The notes under the pieces were generated by a model. That model was given only the letters and a program-made list of their open reading frames with translations. It made no database searches and had not been told where the DNA came from. From assembly GCA_039105265.1 (NCBI GenBank), contig JAPFFF010000019.1:1706501-1770500 (forward strand): 64,000 nt of DNA. The letters are read 5' to 3'. Origin of the DNA: Tritrichomonas musculus (lineage: Eukaryota; Parabasalia; Tritrichomonadida; Tritrichomonadidae). Positions 28,957 through 37,090 of this stretch are shown here, piece after piece. The translations under genes and the position numbers were made by a program. Position 1 is the stretch's first letter, and each line of letters begins with the position of its first letter.

Positions 28957-30531
28957 TTATTTATATACAACACCTGTTTCTAATTCATTGTTTTGAAGTT
29001 CTCGAAGTATTCTCTTTCTAATATCTGGTATATTGCGTTGTTTAAACTTACCATTTCCTTCATGCAAAAAGGTACGACAAGATTCCATTAGAAACACTCC
29101 ACAATCCTTGTTATTCTTTTGACTAGGTACATCATAATATTTTGCTTTTAACTTACCTGTTCCTGAAATATCGATCCACTTATTAAGTGTCTTTACCTCT
29201 GGTGCCATTGACTTATTCTCAGAGTCATAGCATTCGATTATTTTCTTTGGATATCGAACAATACATAAAACCCAATGTTCTCCATCTGAGCAAATGGGGA
29301 CAAATACTTTATCGAAATGTGTAAATGACTGTTTACCTGAGATAGGACTTTTCATCAGTTCATGTATTTTTTCCATATCATTAGTCTCATATGCTATAGA
29401 AAGGAAGGTATAAAATGCAGTAGGTAAAACCAATATTTTCTTTTTATCAAACTCTGCCTCATTTTGACCAGGTTGTTTATTCAATCTCTTTCCTTTGTTA
29501 TATAGAAGTTTCAAGTAGTCATCAATAACATCTTCTTCTATATTTTCATCATTGACTAAACTCCTCCAATCATGAATTTTATGACGTCTTTGGTCTACTG
29601 TATACTCTCCTGTCTTCTGTGGTGTCATACGGGGTTCTCTTGGAGGAGGACTAGTACCTCGAGAGGTATGTGATGATGGAAACTGTGGAGGTGGTGATGA
29701 AGGAGGAGGAGGTGGTGGAGGTGGAGGTGAATGAGAATGAGGAGGAGGTGGAGGTGAAGGTGAACGAGGTCGTTTTGATTTTGTCTTATGTTGTTTTGAT
29801 TTTTTCTTAGGTCTATCATCCTCGTCTAAATTTGTACTACTTTGAAGTAAACGTTGAATTCTGTTTTGATTTTGATCCCTTGTTGGTGGCTCAACATTTG
29901 TGGGTCGGTTCCTACCGATTTTCCTAAGGTTAAGATGATAATCATTTCGATTTAAAGTTGGAGGTCTGGGTAATGGAGCCAATTCAGGTATATCATCTGT
30001 TTGAATACCTCTAGTTTTATATTCTTTCTTATCACTTTTCAATGTTCTTTCTTTCATCTGCTCTCTCAGTTCTCTAGCTGCTTGTTTTTCCTCCTCAGTC
30101 TTCATTCGAGATATCCTTATGTTGATAATATCATAATGTAATTTTATCTCTGTTAATATACCTTGATCTGATTCCTGGAGAGTATATTGATATGGCTTTA
30201 ATACTGTTATGTAATGCCCATGTTCATCTTTATCATCTTGATTTTTCTTAATAGCAAACACACAACCTGAAAATTTTGCTTTTGGTCTCTCTCTCTTGAG
30301 TCTATTAGCAAATTCAAGTACGTCTTTAAAAGCTATACTAGTATTTAAATATGTCTCATATAATTTTTGTAGATTTATTTGATTATTAGAGAACTTCCAT
30401 ATAGTTTGACCCAAACCTCTTGTTAATCTTGCAACATCTCTATCAACTAGTTTAGGTCGAAATTTAATAGTACCTTGTAGTAGTTGTATTTTATTGTTAG
30501 GTTTTGTTTGTGTACCTACATCACTTGTCAT
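28957..30531 (-). CDS. Ulp1/adenovirus-type cysteine protease with long Pro-rich N-terminus
   Basis: 524 aa. The C-terminal 180 residues hold the catalytic set in order: GEHWVLCIV (His), IECYDSEN (Asp/Asn), VPSQKNNKDCGVFLME (Gln and Cys). This is the C48/adenain-type maturation protease found in Polintons. Residues 1-170 are a separate domain of unknown fold; residues about 230-290 are a basic patch (KKKSKQHKTKSKRPRSP) and a long Pro run. VGTQTKP at the very N-terminus and TRGIQTDDI near 175 are two LC8-like motifs. Confidence 0.9.
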   Translation of the reverse strand: MTSDVGTQTKPNNKIQLLQGTIKFRPKLVDRDVARLTRGLGQTIWKFSNNQINLQKLYETYLNTSIAFKDVLEFANRLKRERPKAKFSGCVFAIKKNQDDKDEHGHYITVLKPYQYTLQESDQGILTEIKLHYDIINIRISRMKTEEEKQAARELREQMKERTLKSDKKEYKTRGIQTDDIPELAPLPRPPTLNRNDYHLNLRKIGRNRPTNVEPPTRDQNQNRIQRLLQSSTNLDEDDRPKKKSKQHKTKSKRPRSPSPPPPPHSHSPPPPPPPPPSSPPPQFPSSHTSRGTSPPPREPRMTPQKTGEYTVDQRRHKIHDWRSLVNDENIEEDVIDDYLKLLYNKGKRLNKQPGQNEAEFDKKKILVLPTAFYTFLSIAYETNDMEKIHELMKSPISGKQSFTHFDKVFVPICSDGEHWVLCIVRYPKKIIECYDSENKSMAPEVKTLNKWIDISGTGKLKAKYYDVPSQKNNKDCGVFLMESCRTFLHEGNGKFKQRNIPDIRKRILRELQNNELETGVVYK

Positions 30532-30572
30532 TTAAAAATCAAATAAAAGAAAGAAGAAGAAGATGTTGTTTA

Positions 30573-30812
30573 TTAATGAAGGTTATCAAGGCTGCTGTTG
30601 ATATCATCAACGTTGCCCTTCATATTTGCAAGGTCATCAATGACAGAATCGAGTTTTAAGGATAGCAGGTTGACCCTATTAAGAACCTCATCAAGTCGTT
30701 GGTTGAGTTGATCAATTTGGAACAACAAGTAAGTTTCAAGCTTTTGCTTTTCATCCATGATTTTAGCGTTGAGCATTTCAGTGGTCAATCGTATCTTCTT
30801 ATCGATATTCAT
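30573..30812 (-). CDS. Small coiled-coil protein
   Basis: 79 aa from ATG at 30812. Almost the whole chain is one amphipathic helix (LFQIDQLNQRLDEVLNRVNL, LDSVIDDLANMKGNVDDI), a likely oligomer-forming coiled coil. Initiator motifs TCACTT and TCATTT lie 10-20 bases upstream (reverse complement of 30822-30832). It is divergent from the gene at 30880 with a 67-base gap. Role unknown. Confidence 0.68.
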   Translation of the reverse strand: MNIDKKIRLTTEMLNAKIMDEKQKLETYLLFQIDQLNQRLDEVLNRVNLLSLKLDSVIDDLANMKGNVDDINSSLDNLH

Positions 30813-30879
30813 CAAAGAAAAAAGTGAAATGACTAAACATTTTTCTATTGTTCATTTCATTTTTTTTATTTCTGTATAA

Positions 30880-31143
30880 ATGGCTTATTACATGACCATA
30901 AAAGAGCGTATATATATCCTCTATAAAATAGTATCAAACCTCTATGAATATAGATGTGAGACTAATGAGGGAGTATGTAATATTTTAATTAATAAGATAA
31001 AAGAGTTAGCTGCTGAGTATTTCGAACCTGAATTTCTTGGTGTAATGATGAAAGATGGTGATTTGGAATTTATCGACCAAATAGAACATTTTGCCTTTGA
31101 GTTCTTAGAGTACCAAATATCTAATCTGCCCTCGCATTTATAA
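30880..31143 (+). CDS. Small helical protein, unknown
   Basis: 87 aa, MAYYMTIKERIYILYKIVSN start, acidic and helical. Two initiator-like TCATTT motifs lie at 30852-30862, 18-28 bases upstream of the ATG. The last 23 bases overlap the 3' end of the convergent HNH gene. No motif recognised. Confidence 0.6.
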   Translation: MAYYMTIKERIYILYKIVSNLYEYRCETNEGVCNILINKIKELAAEYFEPEFLGVMMKDGDLEFIDQIEHFAFEFLEYQISNLPSHL

Positions 31144-31456
31144 TTTTGGGCATATCCCTGTTATAGTTACTATCAGTTGGGGTTACCCATCTTAAGTTGC
31201 TTAGATGGTAGTCAGCCCTATTCCTATTGATATGGTCTACCTCTATTTTATGTTGTGGGTCATCATTAGGTATGAACTGTCTTGCTATAAGTACATGTTT
31301 CAAGTAGTAGTCGCCATTTAGACATACACGTATATACCCCTTTATATGTTTTGCATCTTTGCATATAAAATGATTACTCTTACGTCTTATAGTAAAGGGG
31401 TACCTATTCAGGATCTCATAGTCGTTAGTAAAGCCTTTGAGTGGCACAAATGACAT
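31121..31456 (-). CDS. HNH endonuclease (homing-type)
   Basis: 111 aa. The HNH core is HKIEVDHINRNRADYHLSNL followed by RWVTPTDSNYNR, the classical DHIN...N..NLR pattern of HNH_3 homing endonucleases, with an N-terminal strand pair (GYIRVCLNGDYYLKHVLIAR) as in phage and virus HNH genes. It is only 17 bases inside the right terminal repeat. HNH genes of this type are usually selfish genes or act in DNA processing; which applies here is open. Confidence 0.85.
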   Translation of the reverse strand: MSFVPLKGFTNDYEILNRYPFTIRRKSNHFICKDAKHIKGYIRVCLNGDYYLKHVLIARQFIPNDDPQHKIEVDHINRNRADYHLSNLRWVTPTDSNYNRDMPKIINARAD

Positions 31457-31472
31457 TTACATATAGAAAGAA

Positions 31473-31716
31473 ATAGGTACGAGATTCTCGGGGCAGGTAC
31501 CTGTGCCGTTTCATAGATGGGCGGTTGTGGGGTGGGGTACCTGTGCCGTTTCATTGATGGTAGGCGTTGAGGTGGGTGGGTGGGATAACATGAAAAGAAG
31601 AAGAAGTTTTTTTTTTTTTATTTTTCTTTTTTATTTTTTTTTTTATTTTTTTTAACTAGTTCGTGTTGACGCGTGGGCAGCCTGTGCCCCGCGGAAACCG
31701 ACTAGTATATACTACT
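31473..31716 (-). repeat. Polinton terminal inverted repeat, right
   Basis: Reverse complement of 5940-6181, differing essentially only in A/T-tract length. It carries the same two direct copies of the cacaggtacc block (as ggtacctgtgccgtttca) with a 40-bp period and ends ccgactagtatatactact. Confidence 0.92.
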
Positions 31717-31721
31717 TCGCT
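31717..31721 (+). other. Target-site duplication, right copy (tcgct)
   Basis: Identical to 5935-5939 and directly next to the right end of the Polinton. The 54-bp repeat continues after it in phase. Confidence 0.85.
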
Positions 31722-31937
31722 CATCACGCTGTTGACGTTGACAATCAGATTGTCAAGTCAACAGCTCACGTCGCTCATCACGCTGTTGACGTTGACAATC
31801 AGATTGTCAAGTCAACAGCTCACGTCGCTCATCACGCTGTTGACGTTGACAATCAGATTGTCAAGTCAACAGCTCACGTCGCTCATCACGCTGTTGACGT
31901 TGACAATCGGGTTGTCACGTCAACTGCTCACATCGAT
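31722..31937 (+). repeat. Coding 54-bp minisatellite, remaining 4 units
   Basis: Four units continuing the array interrupted at 5939. The last reads VDNRVVTSTAHID and leads into unique LINE sequence. Three of the four units are identical to the last units on the left of the Polinton. Confidence 0.92.
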
Positions 31938-34900
31938 CATCATCAAGTAGTCACGAAGGAGAAATTATTCACATCAGTGATTGAGGTACCTAAGTTTGTG
32001 TTCGAGATCAATGAGAAAGTGGTTCCACTATTTACTCTCTCTGGGAACCATTCGTTGCTTAACACATTCTCAAACAATAATTTCCTCGGATCTCGAACCA
32101 ACTCCTTAGGTACTCAAACTACCAGTAACTCTTCTGGTACAAGCAGCGTTGTTTGTGGTGCTGAAGAGTTCACCGATGCTCATTCTCACTCTGAACACTC
32201 TGATCATTCCGATGATGACAATCACGGTGGTAGTGATGATAATCCTTCTTCACCTGTGGGTGACAATGTTTCCATTGATTGGATCGTGAGCGAACTGGCT
32301 GGTGTGAAGACCAAAACAGACATGAAGTCTCTCATTGATATCTTGCAGGTGGCAAACATCGACACTTCACCATTCGCAAACGTTAGCGACGTTGACACTC
32401 CTATCATTCTCCTCATGTATCAGAAAGACAGATGGTTAGGAGTTGGGCAGTTTTACTGCCCTTGCTGCGACAAAACGTTTCCCACATGTGCGTCCTTGTC
32501 TTTTCACCTCAAATCGACGCACACGACGAATAATATTCCTCTGGAGCAAGCGGCGTTCGAGTACATTGTCGGCAGGAAGCTGAGGTGGAAGATCGATTCA
32601 CCTCACCTTCCGCCTGACGCTTTTCACTATCGTACCATTCACGTTTGTCCGTGCAGCGACTGCGACTACTTGGTCAGCAGAGCGAACTCATTGAGCAGCC
32701 ACATGGGCTCATCGCACCAGGACATGGAAGCGCTTAAACGTGAAGTTGGAGTCTTCTGGGCGATGAGCATTCTGCACGCTAAGAAACATCGAAAATTACT
32801 TGTGGCTAGCGATGTTTACCATGACCTGCACGGTTCCTTGTGCATGAAATGCAAGGACTTCGTTGGTAGAGACAAAGCTACAGTCAAACAGCATACCAAC
32901 AGATCACATCCCCAGGCCAATGTTGAAGGTCATCGGGTTCAGGCAATCGACATCAGTATATCCGTTAATTGGCTTTCGCCTGAAACCGATGACGATGAAA
33001 TTCGTGAAGCCAACACTGACCTGGAGAGAATCAAGATTGTGAGGAGTGAGAACAGAGTCACTCAAGATGATGAGAGACAGATGCCAGTGCAACCTCGGGC
33101 AGACGAATCGGTGGATCTCCAAGTGATGGAAGATCGTCGTCGCGGGGAAGACTCACGCAGACGGAGACGACAGGCTGGGTTCATACCTGCCAACGAGAGA
33201 CTGCCTGAGGCGCACTTGCATTCAGTCTCTTCATCTAGCGAAGATGATACTCACACAATTGATGAACATCCGGCTCACCCAGCGTCAGCTTCGATCGTGG
33301 ACATTGAGAGTTGCCTGTCCAAAGCTGAGAATTGGAAGTCGAGGTGCATGAAGGAAGATGATGATTTCGTGCACCTCCCGAAGCTGTGGGGTGACCGTTT
33401 AGCGAAGCACAGGAAAAAGTTCGAAGAAGTGTTTAACAGTGAAGTCAAGGATGTTCTCAATTGGTATAATGAAGCTATTAACCTCTCTGACTCTTTGGAA
33501 AAGAGCAGCCGAATGCTTCTCTGCGAAGGGATGATTTCGAAAATCATTCTCATTCTACGGAAGTCGATTAGGAAGTTCGTTCGTTCGGCACGGAGAGGTT
33601 CAGATAAGATTCGTCGCCCGCATTCCTTGGAGACACCGATTCAGATGAAGTCGGCCTCCAAATTCATCGCTGGTATTGAACTTCTGCATTCCCGCATTCA
33701 CATCACTGATGAAGATCTCGATCAACCTCAACGTAATGTCATCGCAGACATCAAAGAGAAGCTTGTTCGCTTTCTGTCACAGGCTCCTTTGGAGTTCTCT
33801 CAACTTCTTGGGAGTGGTGACTTGGACTCAATTGATGGTTTGATTTACGATGAGCATTACGATGAAAGGATGAAATTTATACGTGCCAAGCTAGAGGAAT
33901 TGGAGATTCTCAACAACTCTCCTTCCTCGCTTGGCTACAAGAAGTTCCTTCAGAAATTCTACGCTGAAGACGCCAAACGTACACTCGACTGGTTCGTGTT
34001 GAACGACGACACACCGGAATGTGTCGTCCCAGTCGAAGATTTCGAGAACGTGTACGGGTCCTCGTGGAGCGATGCTGCTGCTCTCGGGGATGACCCAGAT
34101 GGTGTTTACACTCTTCAGCGTAGAATTTCATCGAATAATTCTGATGAACTCAAATCACTCATCCTCAACGAAGAAGCTATTCTCAAAGCGGTCAGATCGA
34201 GATCCAATCTGTCTGCCGTCGGATGCGACGGCATTTCAAATGGTGTGTGGAAGGTTGGCGGGAGTGTCACGGCGACGATCATCAAGAATGTGTTGTGTTG
34301 CATGCTTGACACGGGTCTCTTTCCGGAGGTGTTGAAAATGAACAAAACCGTCATGTTGTTTAAGAAAGGAGACCCTGACGACGCCCATTCGTGGCGTCCT
34401 ATCACCATCACTCCGACGATTTATCGGATGCTGATGTGTCACATCAGCCGCTCGCTCCAAACGCTGAATTCAAAACATAGGTTCATATCACCGAGTCAGA
34501 AAGGATTCATGCGTATTCCAGCTGGGGCGGCTGAGCATGCAACTGTGGTTGATGAGATGATACACGATGCTGCACGGAACCAAAAGTCACTCTACATCAC
34601 GACGATCGACTTTTCTGATGCATTTGGTTCCGTACCACATAAACTTATTAAAAAGAATCTTACAGACATTGGCTTTGATCTTTCTTTTGTTAAAACGATT
34701 ATTAATTCGTACAGAGACTCTTCGACAAAGATCATCAGCAACAACAGACGATCTAATTCTATCTGTTTTCGCAAAGGCGTCAAGCAAGGTTGTCCGCTGA
34801 GTCCGACGTTATTCAACATTTGTATCGAACCTCTCCTCGCGCGGTTGAACGCTTGCAAGGAGGACGGTTATCATTGGTTGGACTCAGCGACAACCGTTCA

Positions 34901-36959
34901 AGCTTACGCCGATGACATAATCGTGTTCTCGGACTCGGAAGTCGGGATGAAGAACTTGCTTTCGGTCGTGGAGCACTTCTGCAGTTATGCAGGCGACATG
35001 AAGATCAACTGCAAGAAGTGCCACGCTTTCACATACATTGCTCACAATGGTTCTCGCAGTGTGTTGAACGACAACTTCACCATTGCTGGAGGACGTATTG
35101 ATAACATCAGCATTCAGAACAATACAACGTATCTCGGACTTCCAATCGCGTGCAAATCTTCGCAGCGTAAACATCACGTTTTTCGGCGAATCGAAGACAT
35201 GACGAAGGACGTCATTCGAATTACTGGCAGCGCTCTTCGGTTCACACAAGCGGTTGACGCCATCAAACGGTTCGTGATTCCCAAGATTGACTACGAACTG
35301 ATGGCGAACACAGCACCGACAAATTGCCTCAGTCGCTTAGATGAACTCATTCGGGGCAGGCTGTCCAAAATGATCGGTGCTGCTGGTATTCCAACCGCCT
35401 GGTTCTACACGACGAAAAACGATGGCGGTCTTTACATACAGAAACTCACAGATCGCCAGAAAGCTCTCACTATCAGACTCTACATTGCCTTGATGGAGTC
35501 TAACGATAAAAGCATCCGTGATATGGTCAAGGCTTCTGATGAAGCCGAGATCATCTTCAGGGATGCTACCATCGACTTGACTTCACCGTTCTTGCACCTG
35601 AAAGTTAAAGACAATGGTGCGTTAGATGCAAAGCGTAACCGCGGGACGTCGAACATCTTAGCCCGATGTGTTAAAGCTTTGCATGACGCTAACATGGGTC
35701 TGATACTCAAAGATGATATGTTTACGCTCAAAGATCTGAATAGTAATGTCACATATGATGTTAACACCTCTAATGTTGTTAAACACATCATGAAAGTCTT
35801 GAGTGACCGTTACTATTCAGATCTTTGTCAGCACAAGATGAGAGGACATACATTCACGACATTGAAAAACTCACCATTGAGCAACTACTTCATGAAGCCC
35901 AATGCTTTGATGGCGGACTCTGTTGTCAGATTCGCTATCAAAGCACGTACGAATACGCTCATGACAGCATCACTTGCTGCTCACAGAAACCCTCAAATGA
36001 GTAACCGTTGCACTCGTTGTGGACAGATTGAAACTCTCAATCACATCTTAAACGGGTGCAAGCGGTGCAAACACAAATTCACAAAGAGACACGACGAAGT
36101 TGCCAAGGTACTTTGCAAGTACCTCACCGAAAAGAAGAGAGTCATCGTGCATTGTAACCAAAGTGTTCGTGGACGCAGCAACGAACACATCACTGGTGAC
36201 TCTGCTTCTCTCAGACCAGATGTATGGTGGTGGGACGGTGACCAGCTGAAGATAGCTGAATTCACCATCCCATACGGAATGTTATCTGGCGATGATGATG
36301 AATCCACCTTAGTCATACGACGCAGAGAGAAGTTGAACAAGTACCAGAAGCTTGTCGATGATTGCAGAAACCAGTTGAACTGCAATGTGTCGCTATTTGT
36401 GTTCATTGTCTCCTCCCTCGGTGCAATACCCGATGACACCATCAATGAACTCAAGAAAGTGACAGTCACGACCAAAGACGCACTCAAACTTGCAGGGAGG
36501 ATGGTAGCAGCCGCTTTACGTGAATCTATGATATTGTACATTGATACTAAGATTAAGAAGAGGGTTAACGACAACAATGAAGATGACGATAACGATAACG
36601 ATAACGATAATGGTAACGATTATGATAACGATGTTGAAAATGTTAATGTTCTTGATACTGATGGTGACGATGATTCTAATGATCTCAATGATACTAGCTC
36701 CAATGTTACCGACGGGGAGTCCGCAGACGATGAGTACAACTCTGTCAACATCCTGGACGACGAAGAATGGCGGGAACTCATTGATGCAAGTGCGGATGTT
36801 GACAGGTCGGGCCTCCCGTCTGAGCTTGACACTACTGATGATGAAACTGACGTACTGGAAAATCCAGGCACCACCCCACTATGGAACCAAACTCAAGGTG
36901 CCGACCCTGCCTCCGCTACCGAAGAGGAGGGAGTTCAACACTCCTCTTCTGAATTTTAG
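31722..36959 (+). CDS. LINE ORF, C-terminal part: zinc fingers, reverse transcriptase, restriction-like endonuclease
   Basis: 1745 codons open from the Polinton junction. Counting from the GTG at 31977: three C2H2 fingers near residues 159-182 (CPCCDKTF...H..TH), 221-247 and 286-311 that should bind target DNA; reverse transcriptase with LFKKGDPDDAHSWRPITI near 795, DFSDAFGSVP near 877, GVKQGCPLSP near 933 and YADD near 976; a CCHC knuckle near 1344-1360; and the restriction-like endonuclease RPDVWWW near 1412 with AEFTIPYG near 1427 and KYQKL after it. An Asp/Asn-rich tail closes it. This is the R2/NeSL-type layout of site-selective non-LTR retrotransposons. All catalytic motifs look intact. 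Confidence 0.93.
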   Translation, partial: HHAVDVDNQIVKSTAHVAHHAVDVDNQIVKSTAHVAHHAVDVDNQIVKSTAHVAHHAVDVDNRVVTSTAHIDHHQVVTKEKLFTSVIEVPKFVFEINEKVVPLFTLSGNHSLLNTFSNNNFLGSRTNSLGTQTTSNSSGTSSVVCGAEEFTDAHSHSEHSDHSDDDNHGGSDDNPSSPVGDNVSIDWIVSELAGVKTKTDMKSLIDILQVANIDTSPFANVSDVDTPIILLMYQKDRWLGVGQFYCPCCDKTFPTCASLSFHLKSTHTTNNIPLEQAAFEYIVGRKLRWKIDSPHLPPDAFHYRTIHVCPCSDCDYLVSRANSLSSHMGSSHQDMEALKREVGVFWAMSILHAKKHRKLLVASDVYHDLHGSLCMKCKDFVGRDKATVKQHTNRSHPQANVEGHRVQAIDISISVNWLSPETDDDEIREANTDLERIKIVRSENRVTQDDERQMPVQPRADESVDLQVMEDRRRGEDSRRRRRQAGFIPANERLPEAHLHSVSSSSEDDTHTIDEHPAHPASASIVDIESCLSKAENWKSRCMKEDDDFVHLPKLWGDRLAKHRKKFEEVFNSEVKDVLNWYNEAINLSDSLEKSSRMLLCEGMISKIILILRKSIRKFVRSARRGSDKIRRPHSLETPIQMKSASKFIAGIELLHSRIHITDEDLDQPQRNVIADIKEKLVRFLSQAPLEFSQLLGSGDLDSIDGLIYDEHYDERMKFIRAKLEELEILNNSPSSLGYKKFLQKFYAEDAKRTLDWFVLNDDTPECVVPVEDFENVYGSSWSDAAALGDDPDGVYTLQRRISSNNSDELKSLILNEEAILKAVRSRSNLSAVGCDGISNGVWKVGGSVTATIIKNVLCCMLDTGLFPEVLKMNKTVMLFKKGDPDDAHSWRPITITPTIYRMLMCHISRSLQTLNSKHRFISPSQKGFMRIPAGAAEHATVVDEMIHDAARNQKSLYITTIDFSDAFGSVPHKLIKKNLTDIGFDLSFVKTIINSYRDSSTKIISNNRRSNSICFRKGVKQGCPLSPTLFNICIEPLLARLNACKEDGYHWLDSATTVQAYADDIIVFSDSEVGMKNLLSVVEHFCSYAGDMKINCKKCHAFTYIAHNGSRSVLNDNFTIAGGRIDNISIQNNTTYLGLPIACKSSQRKHHVFRRIEDMTKDVIRITGSALRFTQAVDAIKRFVIPKIDYELMANTAPTNCLSRLDELIRGRLSKMIGAAGIPTAWFYTTKNDGGLYIQKLTDRQKALTIRLYIALMESNDKSIRDMVKASDEAEIIFRDATIDLTSPFLHLKVKDNGALDAKRNRGTSNILARCVKALHDANMGLILKDDMFTLKDLNSNVTYDVNTSNVVKHIMKVLSDRYYSDLCQHKMRGHTFTTLKNSPLSNYFMKPNALMADSVVRFAIKARTNTLMTASLAAHRNPQMSNRCTRCGQIETLNHILNGCKRCKHKFTKRHDEVAKVLCKYLTEKKRVIVHCNQSVRGRSNEHITGDSASLRPDVWWWDGDQLKIAEFTIPYGMLSGDDDESTLVIRRREKLNKYQKLVDDCRNQLNCNVSLFVFIVSSLGAIPDDTINELKKVTVTTKDALKLAGRMVAAALRESMILYIDTKIKKRVNDNNEDDDNDNDNDNGNDYDNDVENVNVLDTDGDDDSNDLNDTSSNVTDGESADDEYNSVNILDDEEWRELIDASADVDRSGLPSELDTTDDETDVLENPGTTPLWNQTQGADPASATEEEGVQHSSSEF

Positions 36960-37063
36960 GCAGATTTTTTATTGGGGCCCGCCCCTTTTATTTTATTGTG
37001 AGTGAATCATCACTCTCGTTTATTAGTATTTTATACTTACTCTAATGATTAATAAACGAATTT

Positions 37064-37090
37064 ACCACACGGGAGGAGATTTTTTTTTAG
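37064..37090 (+). promoter_or_regulatory. LINE 3' tail motif and unit junction
   Basis: accacacgggaggagat plus a T run, after taataaac. The same motif ends the truncated LINE (2051), unit A (3125) and unit B (3998). Conservation of the 3' tail between otherwise unrelated units suggests the recognition signal for target-primed reverse transcription, or the preferred target itself. Confidence 0.7.

Larger units (their letters stand above)
5940..31716. mobile_element. Polinton/Maverick, apparently whole, 25.8 kb
   Basis: Terminal inverted repeats of about 240 bp, a 5-bp target duplication, and the Polinton hallmark set: protein-primed DNA polymerase B, retroviral-type integrase, FtsK/HerA-type packaging ATPase, Ulp1/adenovirus-type protease, and a candidate double jelly-roll capsid protein. 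About 20 genes, mostly on the minus strand in tight clusters with gaps of 6-50 bases. The two terminal repeats are almost identical apart from A-tract length, and the long frames are open, so the element looks whole and young. It is nested in a LINE. Confidence 0.95.
4023..37088 (+). mobile_element. Full-length R2-type LINE, split by a nested Polinton
   Basis: The LINE proper is 4023-5939 plus 31722-37088, about 7.3 kb. Its 5' end follows the tail motif of unit B and its 3' end carries the same motif at 37064. Between the two halves lies the Polinton with a 5-bp duplication. The coding frame is open on both sides of the insertion and in the same phase, giving about 2380 codons in the undisturbed element. 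Base composition is clearly more GC-rich than host intergenic DNA, and it differs from the partial copies by only about 1 percent, so it was recently active. Confidence 0.88.
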
